A stretch of 45,675 bases of DNA, taken from Victivallis vadensis (GTDB lineage Bacteria > Verrucomicrobiota > Lentisphaeria > Victivallales > Victivallaceae). This document shows, piece by piece, positions 25,129 to 35,247 of this stretch (positions are counted from its first letter, which is position 1; every line of letters starts with the position of its first letter). The position numbers were made by a program, and so were the translations under genes. The stretch spans positions 1 through 45,675 of the forward strand of contig NZ_QEKH01000036.1 of the NCBI RefSeq assembly GCF_003096415.1. Reading direction: 5' to 3'. The notes beneath the pieces are model-generated. The model saw nothing but the letters and a program-made list of their open reading frames with translations. It did not search any database and was not told where the DNA came from.

Positions 25129-26421
25129 ATGGCCGTACCGGATCTGACTGTAAAACGCCTCGGGGAAGCGACGATTGATTCGCCGCTGTCCGGGGTGAAG
25201 TTTATTCCCGAGAACTCTTCCGTGATCTACGGAAAAGACGCCGACGAAGTGATCAGAGAGTACAACGAAAACGGCAGGCTCAGCGCTTTCGAACAGGCCG
25301 GGCCGCGCGAAAAGATCTATCATGATCCGGCGTGGACCCACGCGGCAATCCTGACCGCCGGCGGGCTCTGCCCCGGACTCAACGACGTGATCAAGGGGCT
25401 GACCCGCACGCTGATGGTCCGGTACAACGTGCCGATCGTGTTCGGCATCCGGTACGGCTATCAGGGGCTGATCCCGTCGTTCGGCTACGAGCCGATGCTG
25501 CTGACCCCGGATTCGGTGGACGGCATCCATGAGATCGGCGGCACCGTGCTCGGCAGCTCCCGCGGCCGCCAGGACGAGGTCACGATGGTTGAAACGCTCA
25601 AGCGCATGAACATCAAAATCCTGTTCTGCATCGGCGGCGACGGCACGCTGCGCTGCGCGCACGACATCGCGATGGAAGTCGAACGGCGCGGCCTCAACAT
25701 CAGCGTGGTCTGCATCCCCAAGACCATCGACAACGACATCAACTTCATCGACAAAACCTTCGGCTTCGAAACCGCGGTCTACGCGACCAATTCGGTGATT
25801 TCCTCCGCCCACAACGAGGCGAAGGGCACGCCGCACGGCGTCGGCCTGATCCATGTGATGGGGCGCGATTCCGGCTTCATCGCCGCCTATGCGACGCTGG
25901 CCAACACCCATGTGAACTACTGTCTGGTGCCCGAGGATGCGTTCAGCCTGTACGAGGGCGAACACGCGCTGCTGCCGAGCCTGGAACGCCGGCTGCGCGA
26001 ACGCAAGCACGCGGTGATCATCGTCTCCGAAGGCGCGGGCCAGCACCTGTTCGAGGAGGAGTCCAGTCGCCGCGACAAGTCCGGCAATGTGCTGCACCAT
26101 AATATCGGCGAATTTCTGCATGAGAAGATTGTCGCATGGGGCAAGGAGATCAATCTCGACCTCAGCGTCAAATATTTCGATCCGTCGTACCTGATCCGCA
26201 GCCTGCCGGCGCACGGCACCGACGCGGTGTTCTGCGAAATGCTTGCGCAGCACGCGGTGCACGCGGCGATGGCGGGCCGCACCGACGTGGTGATCGGCCA
26301 CTGGAACGACCGCTTCACGCATGTGCCGATTCCGGTCGCGACCAGTTCCCGCAAGAAGATCGACATCAACTCCAGCCTGTGGGACAGCGTGAAATCGGTC
26401 ACCTGGAAGTGCTACCGCTGA
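25129..26421 (+). CDS. pfkA: ATP-dependent 6-phosphofructokinase
   Basis: This 430-residue enzyme phosphorylates fructose 6-phosphate in glycolysis. Recognisable motifs are ILTAGGLCPGLNDVI, FGIRYGYQGL, GGDGT (residues 169-173), PKTIDNDI (K198), GFETAV and IHVMGRDSGFIAA. Gly at 172 is typical of ATP users, while Lys at 198 is typical of pyrophosphate users. This mixture is known from the long clade-X enzymes, such as the trypanosomal one, which use ATP. The phosphoryl donor is therefore probably ATP. GGAGA precedes the ATG. It has its own promoter and terminator and is followed by an ABC ATPase gene with a separate promoter. Confidence 0.92.
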   Translation: MAVPDLTVKRLGEATIDSPLSGVKFIPENSSVIYGKDADEVIREYNENGRLSAFEQAGPREKIYHDPAWTHAAILTAGGLCPGLNDVIKGLTRTLMVRYNVPIVFGIRYGYQGLIPSFGYEPMLLTPDSVDGIHEIGGTVLGSSRGRQDEVTMVETLKRMNIKILFCIGGDGTLRCAHDIAMEVERRGLNISVVCIPKTIDNDINFIDKTFGFETAVYATNSVISSAHNEAKGTPHGVGLIHVMGRDSGFIAAYATLANTHVNYCLVPEDAFSLYEGEHALLPSLERRLRERKHAVIIVSEGAGQHLFEEESSRRDKSGNVLHHNIGEFLHEKIVAWGKEINLDLSVKYFDPSYLIRSLPAHGTDAVFCEMLAQHAVHAAMAGRTDVVIGHWNDRFTHVPIPVATSSRKKIDINSSLWDSVKSVTWKCYR

Positions 26422-26445
26422 GTGCGCGGTGCGCCACGGAAAGAG

Positions 26446-26473
26446 GCGGCGGAGGTTTTTCCGCCGCTTTTTT
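26446..26473 (+). terminator. Terminator of the phosphofructokinase gene
   Basis: GCGGCGGA (26446-26453) pairs with TCCGCCGC (26460-26467), loop GGTTTT, then six T residues. Confidence 0.88.
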
Positions 26474-26484
26474 ATTGATCGAAC

Positions 26485-26512
26485 TTGAAAACGGCCCGGC
26501 CCGGTTTATATT
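26485..26512 (+). promoter_or_regulatory. Promoter of the UgpC/MsmK-type ATPase gene
   Basis: TTGAAA (26485-26490), a 16-bp spacer and TATATT (26507-26512). The leader is about 120 nt and contains a CCGGTTC-GGT-GAACCGG hairpin (26555-26571). Confidence 0.65.
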
Positions 26513-26637
26513 CTCTAGCTTTAAGAGCATGTTTTCGGTGTGCCCGGAGACGGACCGGTTCGGTGAACCGGAGCAATCCGCAGGTCGTCAGTGGCCGCTT
26601 CGGCATCGGGAACGCTTAAGTCAAGGAATGTATCACA

Positions 26638-27738
26638 ATGGCAGAAGTAATTCTGGAACACGTCTGGAAGATCTATGACGGCAAAGTGGCCGCCGTCAAA
26701 GATGTGAATCTCGAAATCAGGGACCGCGAGTTCATGGTGCTGGTCGGCCCCTCCGGGTGCGGCAAATCCACCACGCTGCGCATGATCGCCGGGCTGGAGG
26801 AGATTTCAAAGGGCGAAGTGAAGATCGGCGACCGCGTCGTGAACAATGTGGCGCCGAAAGACCGCGATATCGCGATGGTGTTTCAGAACTACGCGCTGTA
26901 TCCGCACATGTCGGTGTACGACAATATGGCGTTCGGGCTGAAGCTGCGCAATTTCTCCAAGGAGGATATCGATTACCGCGTGAAGGAGGCGGCCAAGATT
27001 CTCGGGCTTGAGGAGTACCTTGAGCGCCGTCCGAAACAGCTCTCCGGCGGCCAGCGCCAGCGCGTCGCCGTCGGCCGCGCGATTGTACGCAAGCCGAAGG
27101 CGTTTCTTTTCGACGAACCGCTGTCGAACCTCGACGCCAAGATGCGCGTGCAGATGCGCACCGAAATCTCCAAGCTCCACCAGCATCTTGAGAGCACGAT
27201 GATCTACGTGACCCACGACCAGACCGAAGCGATGACCATGGGGGACCGGATCTGCGTGATGAAGGACGGCGTGGTGCAGCAGGTCGCGGCTCCGATCGAC
27301 CTGTACGATCACCCGTGCAACAAATTCGTGGCGGGCTTCATCGGCACGCCGCCGATGAACTTCTTCGACGGCATGATCGTGCACAAGGACGGCAAGCTGA
27401 TGTTCGTCGAGCCGGGCTTCCAGTTCGAGGTGCCGGCTGAGTGGAAAGAGAAGATCGCTCCCTATGCGGATAAGAAAATGACGTTCGGCGTCCGGCCGGA
27501 GGATATCGGCACCAAGCAGGCCGAGGAGGCTCCCGGCATGCCGCGCGTGACCGCCCGGGTGGAGGTGATCGAGCCGATGGGTTCGGAGACGTTCGTGTAC
27601 CTGAACACCGGCGAGAACACCTTCATCGCCCGCGTCGATCCCCACCGGCAGGTCAAGGTCGGCGAGCAGGTCAGCTTTGCGGTGCTGCTGCCGAACGCCC
27701 ATCTGTTCGACGGCGAGACGGAGCTGACGGTCATCTGA
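26638..27738 (+). CDS. ugpC: ABC sugar importer ATPase, UgpC/MsmK/MalK type
   Basis: This 366-residue ATPase powers import of sugars or sugar phosphates. Walker A is G37-T45 (GPSGCGKST), the signature is LSGGQ at 135-139, Walker B is FLFDEP at 156-161 and the switch histidine is in YVTHDQTEAM. The C-terminal third is the TOBE/OB regulatory domain of the MalK subfamily (FGVRPEDI, EPMGSETFVYL). There are no permease or binding-protein genes beside it, so it probably serves several importers encoded elsewhere, as MsmK does in streptococci. AAGGAATG about 10 bp upstream supports the ATG. It has its own promoter and terminator. Confidence 0.94.
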   Translation: MAEVILEHVWKIYDGKVAAVKDVNLEIRDREFMVLVGPSGCGKSTTLRMIAGLEEISKGEVKIGDRVVNNVAPKDRDIAMVFQNYALYPHMSVYDNMAFGLKLRNFSKEDIDYRVKEAAKILGLEEYLERRPKQLSGGQRQRVAVGRAIVRKPKAFLFDEPLSNLDAKMRVQMRTEISKLHQHLESTMIYVTHDQTEAMTMGDRICVMKDGVVQQVAAPIDLYDHPCNKFVAGFIGTPPMNFFDGMIVHKDGKLMFVEPGFQFEVPAEWKEKIAPYADKKMTFGVRPEDIGTKQAEEAPGMPRVTARVEVIEPMGSETFVYLNTGENTFIARVDPHRQVKVGEQVSFAVLLPNAHLFDGETELTVI

Positions 27739-27753
27739 TCGATGGAACCCGGT

Positions 27754-27782
27754 GCGGCGGTCCGTCGGGGCCGCCGCTTTTT
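27754..27782 (+). terminator. Terminator of the UgpC/MsmK-type gene
   Basis: GCGGCGG (27754-27760) pairs with CCGCCGC (27771-27777), loop of 10 nt, followed by TTTTT. Confidence 0.85.
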
Positions 27783-27958
27783 GGTGCATGGTCCTGAAAA
27801 CCTCATCCGGATGTATGGTGTGTGAGAATATGAACCGGCGGAGTTACAACAGAAACGGGTATTCGTTCGGCGCGGCGGAGTGCCGCGCGCGCTACCGATA
27901 TTGTTTATGTTTTCCGGTCGTGCCGGACAGGTTGTTCTTTCTCCACCTCGGATGGCTC

Positions 27959-27998
27959 AGACGGATACGATGCTGATCGTATCCGTCTTTCCTGTTTT
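27959..27998 (+). terminator. Strong orphan hairpin with T-rich tail
   Basis: A perfect 13-bp stem (27959-27971 with 27976-27988) and a GCTG loop are followed by TTTCCTGTTTT. The preceding gene already has its own terminator at 27754-27782, and no convincing gene lies between them. It may end a small RNA or attenuate the ABC exporter 66 bp downstream. The rest of 27783-28054 shows nothing I recognise. Confidence 0.6.
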
Positions 27999-28054
27999 GG
28001 TTTGTTTTTTCGTGGATTGAATTGAGTTCAGGTTTAATAGTTTCAGGTTTTTAT

Positions 28055-29830
28055 ATGAGAGAGCTGCTCCATCGCGAATATCGCAATCGTCGGGCATTTC
28101 AGAATTATCTCGGTTTTTATGCCGGGTACAAGCTGCGCTTCCTGATGGTCTGGCTGATGTATGTGGTCAAGGCCGCACCGGCTTATGTGCTGCCGATCCT
28201 GACCGCGGAAGTCGTCAATATGATCACGGAAAGCGGATTGCCGCCGGAGGTGTTCTACCAACGGCTTTACTGGATCCTCGGTATCGGTTTTGTGGTGATT
28301 GTGCAGAACATCCCGACCCACATGTATTACGTGTGGCTGATGAGCGTGCCGTGCCGCACCGTCGAACGCAATCTGCGGTCGGCGCTCTGCACCCGGCTTC
28401 AGCATCTCTCGATTCCGTACCACACCTCGTCGAAGATGGGGTCGCTGCAGAACAAGGTCACGCGAGATGTGGAGAGCATCGAAAACATGACCCGCATGCT
28501 GCTCGACACCGTGCCGCACATCATCTGCACGCTGGCGGTGGCGGTGACGGTGACCGCGATCAAGGCGCCGCTGTTCATTGTGTTCTACGTGGCGGCGGTG
28601 CCGCTGGCGGTGGTGCTTTACGTCGCGATCCGCAAGCGCATGGCGCAGACCAACCGGGAGTTCCGCAAAAGCATCGAGGATATGTCCGGGCGGGTCACTG
28701 AAATGCTCCGGCTGATTCCGATCACCCGCGCCCACCACGTCGAAGACGTGGAGATCAGCCGGGTGGACCGGCGGCTGGAAGAGATCCGCAAGGCGGGGCT
28801 TCAGGTCGATTACGTGAACTCGATCTTCGGTTCGGTGAACTGGGTGATCCTGATGCTGTTCAACCTCTTCACGCTGGTGCTGATCGCGTTCCTGTACAAA
28901 AAGGGCATCCTGAAGATCGGCGTCGGCGACATCGGGCTGCTGGCGAACTATTTCGGCACCATCACCGGCACGGTGCTCGCGGCGATGAACTGCCTGCCCG
29001 CGATCACCAAGGGCATGGAGTCGGTCAAGTCGATCGGCGAAGTGCTGGAGTGCCCCGATATCGAGCTGAACGAAGACAAGCCGGAGGTGACCACGGTGAC
29101 CGGTGATTTTGTATTCGACCACGTCAGCTTCCAGTATCCGGGCTGCGAGGCGCATGCGCTGGAGGATATCTGCCTGCATGTGCCCGCCGGCGAAACCATC
29201 GCGCTGGTGGGGCCGTCGGGGGCGGGGAAATCCACGATCGCCCATCTGGTGATCGGCTTCGTCCGGCCGACGGCGGGCAGGCTGCTGCTGGACGGACGCG
29301 ATATGAACGAGCTGGATCTGCGCAGCTACCGCACCTTTATCTCGGTGGTCACGCAGGAGACGCTGCTCTTCGACGGCACGATCCGCGACAATATCTGTTA
29401 CGGAGCCAACCCGACGGAGTTCGAGCTGATGGACGCGGTGCGCAACGCCGACCTGATGACGCTGATCGATTCGCTGCCGGAGGGGCTGAACACGCAGGTG
29501 CGCGAAAACGGCGCGCGTCTCTCCGGCGGTCAGAAGCAGCGCATCGCGATCGCCCGCGCGCTGCTGCGCGATCCGCGCGTATTGATTCTCGACGAAGCGA
29601 CCAGTGCGCTGGACGTGGATTCCGAATCGCAGATCAAGGGGGCGCTCGACCGGCTGGTGAAGGGGCGTACCACCTTCATCGTCGCGCACCGCCTCTCCAC
29701 CATTCGTGACGCCGACCGGATCGTGGTGATGAAGGACGGCAGGATCGCCGAGATCGGCACCCATCGGGAGCTGATGGCGCAGAGCGGCGTTTATGCCGAA
29801 ATGGAACACAAATTCAGCGCCGCCCAGTAA
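28055..29830 (+). CDS. ABC exporter, fused membrane and ATPase domains
   Basis: This 591-residue half-transporter has six predicted membrane helices in residues 1 to about 320 (type 1 ABC exporter fold, with NREFRKSIEDMSGRVTEMLR as an intracellular loop). The ATPase domain has Walker A G386-T394 (GPSGAGKST), signature LSGGQ at 489-493, Walker B VLILDEATSALD and the H-loop IVAHRLSTI. Such proteins dimerise to export lipids, peptides or drugs; the substrate is unknown. A TTG codon 33 bases upstream is in frame, but ATG 28055 is preferred because the protein then starts with a charged segment; neither has a good ribosome binding site. It converges with the giant glycosidase gene, 7 bp apart. Confidence 0.92.
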   Translation: MRELLHREYRNRRAFQNYLGFYAGYKLRFLMVWLMYVVKAAPAYVLPILTAEVVNMITESGLPPEVFYQRLYWILGIGFVVIVQNIPTHMYYVWLMSVPCRTVERNLRSALCTRLQHLSIPYHTSSKMGSLQNKVTRDVESIENMTRMLLDTVPHIICTLAVAVTVTAIKAPLFIVFYVAAVPLAVVLYVAIRKRMAQTNREFRKSIEDMSGRVTEMLRLIPITRAHHVEDVEISRVDRRLEEIRKAGLQVDYVNSIFGSVNWVILMLFNLFTLVLIAFLYKKGILKIGVGDIGLLANYFGTITGTVLAAMNCLPAITKGMESVKSIGEVLECPDIELNEDKPEVTTVTGDFVFDHVSFQYPGCEAHALEDICLHVPAGETIALVGPSGAGKSTIAHLVIGFVRPTAGRLLLDGRDMNELDLRSYRTFISVVTQETLLFDGTIRDNICYGANPTEFELMDAVRNADLMTLIDSLPEGLNTQVRENGARLSGGQKQRIAIARALLRDPRVLILDEATSALDVDSESQIKGALDRLVKGRTTFIVAHRLSTIRDADRIVVMKDGRIAEIGTHRELMAQSGVYAEMEHKFSAAQ

Positions 29831-29837
29831 GGGGGGA

Positions 29838-32800
29838 TCACAGGAGTCTGGCCCGGCCGAACAGCTCCGGTGATTTATCGTTTTCGATGCCGCGGCTGAA
29901 TTCCATCAGCCGCAGGCGTTTGCCGCCGTCGTTGTCGTTGACCAGAAGCGACAGCCGGAACCGGGTGCCGGAGTGGGCCGGAATACCGGTTTCCGCGAGC
30001 GGAACCGCGAACCGGTAGCGGGTGACGCCGCTGTCGCGGACCACTTCCGCCTGAATCGGCCAGCTTCCTTTCTGTGCGGCGTCGGGGGCGCGATGCCGCC
30101 AGACGGCGGCCCGGTCGCGGGTGGAGCCGGAGACGGTCAGTTCGGTAACCTGTTTGCCGTCCTCCGGGGAGAGGGCGACCTGAATGGAGTCGTTCTTCCA
30201 GATCCGGTCTCCGTCGAAGGGCGTACAGTGTTCCTGATCGCGTACTTCGATGTCAAAGAGCAGGTTCTTCATGTCGTGGTTGATCCGGATGGTTGCCGAC
30301 AGGTCGTCCGGGCCGCTCCAGCGAGGTGTGACCGGATCGAAGGCAAGTTCGGTCAACTGCGCGGCGGAGTCGAGCCGCAGCGGATGAGGCGGCGTTCCGG
30401 CGGGCGGCACCGGCAGTGCGACGGCGATTTCCAGTTCGGCGGGTTGTTCGGTTTCTCCGAGCCGGAGCCGTGCCGGAATTTTCGCAACCGTACCCGGAAG
30501 CGCATCCGCCGGAATGATCAGGGGCAGTTCCAGATCGGCGGAAGCGCCCGGCTCCAGGCGGCGTGCGAGCTTTCGACCGTTGACGGCCAATTCCAAACAG
30601 GCGGTTTCCGGCAACGGATTGGTGAGGGTGAAGCGGCAGCGACAGCTTCCGCCGGGGATTCCCGACCGGCGGCCGCGCGGCGTCAGCGGCTGGATTCCCG
30701 GTGATACGGCTCCGGGCGGAGCCGAGAGGTAGAAGGGCAGGGCGGAGCTGGTGAGCATCGCGATGCCGTTCCGGGGGCGGATGGTTTCGGAGGAACCGAA
30801 AATATCGGTCCGTACCACGTCGGCTCCGGAACGCAGCGCGAACAGGAAGTTCCCGGAATCCTGTCGGGGCCAGCAGACGAAGACTTCCCGCTCCTTGCCG
30901 GTGAAACGGAGCGTTTCAAGCCTCGGATCAAGCTCCGCCGCCGGAGCCGGTGCGAGGCCGGCGAGCCGGCGGATCAGTTCGTTGTAGGCGAGAAAGGAGG
31001 GCTTGGGCTGGTTGTCCACGGTGACGAGGCCGAAGGAGTCGTCGGCGTTCACGTATTTATCCCAGTAATCCTGCAGCATAAACCAGATGTAGAACTCCGA
31101 GCCGCGGCTTTTCGCGTAGGCGATCTTCTTGACCAGCACTGCCGCCTGTATGAAGAAAAGCTCAGGGGCGCTCTGGTAGGAGCGGCTGCCCGCTTCGGTG
31201 TTGGCGACCGGCTTGCCGGGGGCGAGTTTTTCGATTTCGGCCTGATACCGCTTGTAGGTTTCGATGTCGTCGTGGCAGTGGAAGGCGGCGACGTCGTAGA
31301 AGTCGGCGCATTCGCGGTAGACGCGCCGGGTGAAGCCCGGCTTGCCGTAGGGGTGGGTCACGACCATGCCGCCGGTGGTCACCTTGAGCTGAGGCGCGTA
31401 TTGTTTCAGGATCGGATAGACCAGCTTCAGGCTGGCGATGTATTCGTCGGCGGTGCCGCCGAAGCCGCCGAGATCCGGTTCGTTGAGCCATTCGAAGTAT
31501 CTGATCTGCGGATGGACGGCGATGAACTTCGCGACGTCGGCGATATGCTCGGCCAGCATCTCCGGCAGGTCGGACATCCGGTTGCGGTGCCAGTTCGGGT
31601 CGTTCTTCTTTTTCGCGTCGGAGATGGTCCACGGCGGCACGTCGGCGGCATAGTCGAGCAGCAGCTCCAGTCCCGCGTCGAAGTGGGGCCGCCAGAGTTT
31701 CGCAAACGCTTCCAGCCCCGTTTGCGCGCCGCGTTCGTACTGGGCGGCGCCGCCCATGAAGATGCCGCGCAGCAGGTCGACGCCGAGCAGCTTCATCCAT
31801 TCGACGTGAAGCCCGGCCTCATACGGAGCGGTGTGGAATTCCTGGTCCTCGATGCCGAAATACATCGGGCCGTGATTGAGCCGCCGTCCGTTGGGGCGGA
31901 ACACGCCGAGCCATCCCTGAAAGGTGTTCCGCACACTGCCGTTGTCGGCGGCAAGCTCGATCCGGTAGGGGGCGATCCGGGAGAAGCCGTCGAGATCGAA
32001 CCGGATCATTTGCACACTCGCCGCGCCGATTTCGGCGGAAGCCCGCTGCCGGCGCAGCAGCTCGCCTTCCGGTGAAAAGACGCGCAGCTCGAAACGGCAC
32101 TCCACCGACCGTGCGAGCGCGTTCCGGACCCGGAAGCCGAGCCGGACCCGTTCGCCCGGCGCATGGGCGAGCTGCCGGTATTCGGAGCGGATTTCAAGCT
32201 GCTTGCGCGGATTGGAGACATCCGCGAGATAGGCGATATCGTCGAGCCGGATCACGCCGTTTCCCGGTTCCCGGAGCCGGAATTGCAGGCTGCGCATCGC
32301 GACCGGGAAAGCCAGCCGGTCGAACTCCGGGACGGTGGTGCGGTCGAACGGCAGCGTGTAGTTTTTCCAGCCGGAGCCGCTGACGGCGAGCTCAGCCGTG
32401 CGGAACCGCTTTCCCGCCTTGTCCTCGAATTCAAACGAAAGCGCGCCGTCGCGGCCCGCCGGATCGGCGGCGAAGGTGATTGCGGCGGGACGGCTCCAGG
32501 TCTGGTAAACCGCGTTTTTGATGAAGGCCGCCACGCCGTTCTTTTCGCGGAACGCGAACCGCAGTTCGCCGCAGAAGCCGTCGTCGCGTTCGGGAGCCGG
32601 CACCGAACCGAAGCTGAAATGGACCGGCCGGGTCGCGGCGGGAGCGTGGCCCCGGCGGGGGCCGCCGAGCCAGCTGGAGATGTCGGAGAAATCGTCCAGC
32701 ATCAGCCGCCCCTGTTTCTCCGGGGCGGCGGAAAAGCAGTCGTCGCGCCGCAGCGGCGCGGTGTCCACCCGGTCGCGGTAGGAGGGGTGTTCCGCCGGGC

Positions 32801-33323
32801 CGAGAACTTTCGCCGGTTTCCAGTGGGAAAAATCGCCTCCGGGCAGGTTCCAGCCGGAGGGATTCCGCGATTGCCAGAGTTCTTCGCCCGGCACGCGCAG
32901 CGATTCGCGGTCGAAGGCCAGAAACGACGGCCCGGAGTCGACCGTGACGGTCCTGCCCGATTTCAATACGATTTCCCCTTTGCAGATGAAGCCCGCACCG
33001 TGTTCGCCCGGCCATGCGGTGACGGCGAATACGTTTTCCCCTTTGGTGAAAGCCTTGCCGAGGTCGTAGCGCTGCACTTTCAGCACGGCCAGATTAAGCC
33101 ACGGCGTATCGGTTCCCCGGAACGGCAGTTTGCCGTTGATGTAGAGCAGGGCGCGCCCGTCGCAGGCGATGTGAAACACGGCGGAACGGACCTCTTCATC
33201 AAGTGTGACGGTCTTGCGGAAAGCGGCGGAGCGGCTCCGGTCCGGCAGCCAGATCCAGCTCGGAGCGGCCGGAAGCGCGGAAACGGCGAACAGCAGAAGC
33301 GAAAACGAAAAAAGTTTCATCAT
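29838..33323 (-). CDS. Giant secreted multidomain glycoside hydrolase (GH39-like core)
   Basis: This 1161-residue protein has a signal peptide (about 1-20, ending ALPAA). Residues 21-150 resemble the N-terminal beta domain of alpha-L-rhamnosidases ([35 protein letters not shown]). Residues about 205-370 look like a carbohydrate-binding beta sandwich. A clan GH-A TIM barrel spans about 480-790, with acid/base E615 in [11 protein letters not shown] and nucleophile E710 in [11 protein letters not shown], reminiscent of GH39. The last about 200 residues ([30 protein letters not shown]) resemble a CBM9-like domain. The substrate is unknown. The ATG overlaps the pilin stop by 4 bp (ATGA), so the two are translationally coupled. 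Confidence 0.75.
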   Translation of the reverse strand: MMKLFSFSLLLFAVSALPAAPSWIWLPDRSRSAAFRKTVTLDEEVRSAVFHIACDGRALLYINGKLPFRGTDTPWLNLAVLKVQRYDLGKAFTKGENVFAVTAWPGEHGAGFICKGEIVLKSGRTVTVDSGPSFLAFDRESLRVPGEELWQSRNPSGWNLPGGDFSHWKPAKVLGPAEHPSYRDRVDTAPLRRDDCFSAAPEKQGRLMLDDFSDISSWLGGPRRGHAPAATRPVHFSFGSVPAPERDDGFCGELRFAFREKNGVAAFIKNAVYQTWSRPAAITFAADPAGRDGALSFEFEDKAGKRFRTAELAVSGSGWKNYTLPFDRTTVPEFDRLAFPVAMRSLQFRLREPGNGVIRLDDIAYLADVSNPRKQLEIRSEYRQLAHAPGERVRLGFRVRNALARSVECRFELRVFSPEGELLRRQRASAEIGAASVQMIRFDLDGFSRIAPYRIELAADNGSVRNTFQGWLGVFRPNGRRLNHGPMYFGIEDQEFHTAPYEAGLHVEWMKLLGVDLLRGIFMGGAAQYERGAQTGLEAFAKLWRPHFDAGLELLLDYAADVPPWTISDAKKKNDPNWHRNRMSDLPEMLAEHIADVAKFIAVHPQIRYFEWLNEPDLGGFGGTADEYIASLKLVYPILKQYAPQLKVTTGGMVVTHPYGKPGFTRRVYRECADFYDVAAFHCHDDIETYKRYQAEIEKLAPGKPVANTEAGSRSYQSAPELFFIQAAVLVKKIAYAKSRGSEFYIWFMLQDYWDKYVNADDSFGLVTVDNQPKPSFLAYNELIRRLAGLAPAPAAELDPRLETLRFTGKEREVFVCWPRQDSGNFLFALRSGADVVRTDIFGSSETIRPRNGIAMLTSSALPFYLSAPPGAVSPGIQPLTPRGRRSGIPGGSCRCRFTLTNPLPETACLELAVNGRKLARRLEPGASADLELPLIIPADALPGTVAKIPARLRLGETEQPAELEIAVALPVPPAGTPPHPLRLDSAAQLTELAFDPVTPRWSGPDDLSATIRINHDMKNLLFDIEVRDQEHCTPFDGDRIWKNDSIQVALSPEDGKQVTELTVSGSTRDRAAVWRHRAPDAAQKGSWPIQAEVVRDSGVTRYRFAVPLAETGIPAHSGTRFRLSLLVNDNDGGKRLRLMEFSRGIENDKSPELFGRARLL

Positions 33324-34027
33324 GGATTGAGTTTCCCGAAAATATTGTTGGTGTTCGCCCGCAGGTCGGCATAGCGCACGGTGGCGGCGTGCCCGTCGAA
33401 AAAACCGATGCCGGCGGTTCCGTTGTGGCGGGGGGAGGGGCTGTAATAGCTTTCGGCGCTGACGTAAATCCAGATGGCCGGACGTTCCTCGCCGGGGGAG
33501 AGGTATTCCCGGGCGTCGGCCAGCAGCAGCGTGGCGGAGGGGCGCCGCACGCCGCCGCGTTTCACATGCAGGTCGAAAAAAATCTTTTCATACGAATCGC
33601 GCTGACCGGCGCTCCAACTGATCGGCACGCCGTAATCCCCCGAATTGGTCTGCACTTCGGCGGGGCAGCGGAAGATCGTCGGCCGGGCGCGGGAGGTCTT
33701 GGCGTAGCTGCGGTCAACCCATTGCGGTTCCGGTGCGTACTTGCCGTCGGTGAGGCGGTTGATCCAGTACCTGCCCGTGCCGTCGCCGTCGCGGAACAGC
33801 GGGAAGTAGTCGCCGTTGTCGTCGGCATAAAAGTTCAGCGCCGAAACGATCTGCCGGATGTTGCCGATGCAGTTGATGGTCCGGGCGCGGTCCCGGGCGC
33901 GGTTCAGCGCGGGCAGCAGCATGGAGGCGAGAATGGCGATGATCACTATTACGACGAGCAACTCGATCAGAGTGAAATATGGTTCTTTCCGGAATCGGTT
34001 GCGGTTCGGGATGAAATGAGGTTTCAT
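33320..34027 (-). CDS. H-X9-DG pseudopilin coupled to the giant glycosidase
   Basis: This 235-residue protein has a 17-residue basic leader and then [20 protein letters not shown], with Glu5 and Tyr rather than Gly at -1. The conserved stalk [20 protein letters not shown] follows. The C-terminal domain carries H201, nine residues, D211-G212 ([13 protein letters not shown]). Both ends overlap its neighbours by 4 bp (ATGA): it starts within the stop of the AraR-like regulator and its stop overlaps the glycosidase start. AAGGAG lies just before its ATG. This tight packing makes it part of one expression unit with the enzyme. Its job is unknown; a secretion or surface-display role is inference. 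Confidence 0.87.
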   Translation of the reverse strand: MKPHFIPNRNRFRKEPYFTLIELLVVIVIIAILASMLLPALNRARDRARTINCIGNIRQIVSALNFYADDNGDYFPLFRDGDGTGRYWINRLTDGKYAPEPQWVDRSYAKTSRARPTIFRCPAEVQTNSGDYGVPISWSAGQRDSYEKIFFDLHVKRGGVRRPSATLLLADAREYLSPGEERPAIWIYVSAESYYSPSPRHNGTAGIGFFDGHAATVRYADLRANTNNIFGKLNP

Positions 34028-35109
34028 TCTTCTTCTCCTTCAGTTCTGTGTGGTAAATTCAGGATGGATGCGCGTTTGACCAGAATCGGGGGAACCAGTT
34101 TGCGGATATGCCCGTCGCGGCCCGCGAGCAACTCGTCGGTGACGGCGGCGAGGTGGATGCCGATGGCTTCCGCCGGGTATTTCACCGTGGTCAGCGCCGG
34201 AAGCATGAACTGCGTGTAGAACTGGTCGTCGAACCCCGCGATGCTGACGTCGGCCGGAACCCGTTTCCCGGCGGCGAACACGGCGGCGCAGAGTTCGGCG
34301 GCGATCGCGTCGCAGCCGCCGATCAGCGCGGAATGTCCCGCTTTCACCATCGGTTCGACCAATTTGCGCCGGAATCTGGCGTCGCTGAATTTCAACGCGG
34401 AAATCCGGGTCAGGTGCAGCGCCGCTCCGGCCGCGTCGAACACTTCCGCGCAGCCGTCGAGCCGCTGCCGGAAATCGCTGCCGGGGTCGCGGTCGTCAAA
34501 GGTGACCCCGCCGATGGAGCGGTGGCCGCATTCGAGCAGGTGCTCGGCGATCAGGCGTCCGGCCAGCCGGTTGTCCGGCGCGATGTAGTCGCAGTCGCCG
34601 GCCGTCGCGTTGAGCAGGACCAGGCGTCCGATCCGCTGCGCCAGTCTGCGGCGGACCGCGGCTTCCGGTACGGCGAACAGGATCGCCATGTCGGCGCGCA
34701 GGCTGCGGAAATCCTCCGAGGCGAGCTGGTCGATGAAAACGACGGAAATGCGCACCTTTTCCGAGCAGTATTTGCAGAACACCGTGAAAATCGCCTGCAC
34801 GACCGGGTTTGAAATCTGGTCGGGAGGCAGGATCAGCGCCGCCGAAAGTTCGGCCTGTGCCGCCGGGGCGGCTCTCAGGATCGCCGGGGCGTCGGCGGTG
34901 ACGACCGCGCCGGAACGGGGCCGCCGCCGGATCGCTCCCGCCGCTTCAAGCTCCTCAAGCGTCAACCTTACGGTGTTGCGGCTGATGCGGTATTTTTCGC
35001 TGAGGTCACGTTCGCTCGGCAGCTTCGAGCCGGCCGGATAGAAGCCGGAGAGGATTTCATACGCCAGCGTCTTGTGCAGGCTTCCCGTTTTGTCGAAAAC
35101 CGGATTCAT
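34024..35109 (-). CDS. AraR-like regulator: GntR DNA-binding domain plus LacI-type sensor
   Basis: This 361-residue protein has a GntR winged helix (about residues 8-75: [44 protein letters not shown] split across helix and wing). A LacI/GalR-type sugar-sensing domain follows (about 88-355), with [28 protein letters not shown] and [15 protein letters not shown]. This fusion is the architecture of Bacillus AraR. An upstream in-frame ATG overlaps the -35 box, and AAGGAA supports ATG 35109. A palindrome covers the -10 box of its promoter, so it probably represses its own operon (regulator, pilin, glycosidase) until a sugar binds. Confidence 0.88.
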   Translation of the reverse strand: MNPVFDKTGSLHKTLAYEILSGFYPAGSKLPSERDLSEKYRISRNTVRLTLEELEAAGAIRRRPRSGAVVTADAPAILRAAPAAQAELSAALILPPDQISNPVVQAIFTVFCKYCSEKVRISVVFIDQLASEDFRSLRADMAILFAVPEAAVRRRLAQRIGRLVLLNATAGDCDYIAPDNRLAGRLIAEHLLECGHRSIGGVTFDDRDPGSDFRQRLDGCAEVFDAAGAALHLTRISALKFSDARFRRKLVEPMVKAGHSALIGGCDAIAAELCAAVFAAGKRVPADVSIAGFDDQFYTQFMLPALTTVKYPAEAIGIHLAAVTDELLAGRDGHIRKLVPPILVKRASILNLPHRTEGEEE

Positions 35110-35130
35110 GACGAATTGTTCCTTTGTTTT

Positions 35131-35172
35131 ATCTGGTACTATAATTATACCAGATTGAAAGCGAAATGTCAA
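35131..35172 (-). promoter_or_regulatory. Consensus promoter overlapped by a palindromic operator
   Basis: On the minus strand, TTGACA (35172-35167), exactly 17 bp, TATAAT (35149-35144). ATCTGGTA (35131-35138) and TACCAGAT (35148-35155) form a perfect inverted repeat with 9 bp between, enclosing the -10 box. A repressor bound here would block polymerase. Confidence 0.85.
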
Positions 35173-35222
35173 GCCCGGATCGATATTTTCAGCGAAAATT
35201 ACTTGAGAGAGGAGAAGAAAGG

Positions 35223-35247
35223 GCCGAAGGAGGTTCTACTCTTCGGC
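35223..35247 (-). terminator. Possible terminator of the TrmB operon
   Basis: GCCGAAG (35223-35229) pairs with CTTCGGC (35241-35247), with the TrmB stop codon in the loop. Only a pyrimidine-rich tract with scattered T residues follows on the minus strand, so this is tentative. Confidence 0.35.

Noticed and set aside
27752-27976. A 74-codon open frame between the UgpC/MsmK-type and ABC exporter genes
   Set aside because: It starts within a terminator and ends in another hairpin, has no ribosome binding site and an unlikely Arg/Cys-rich product.
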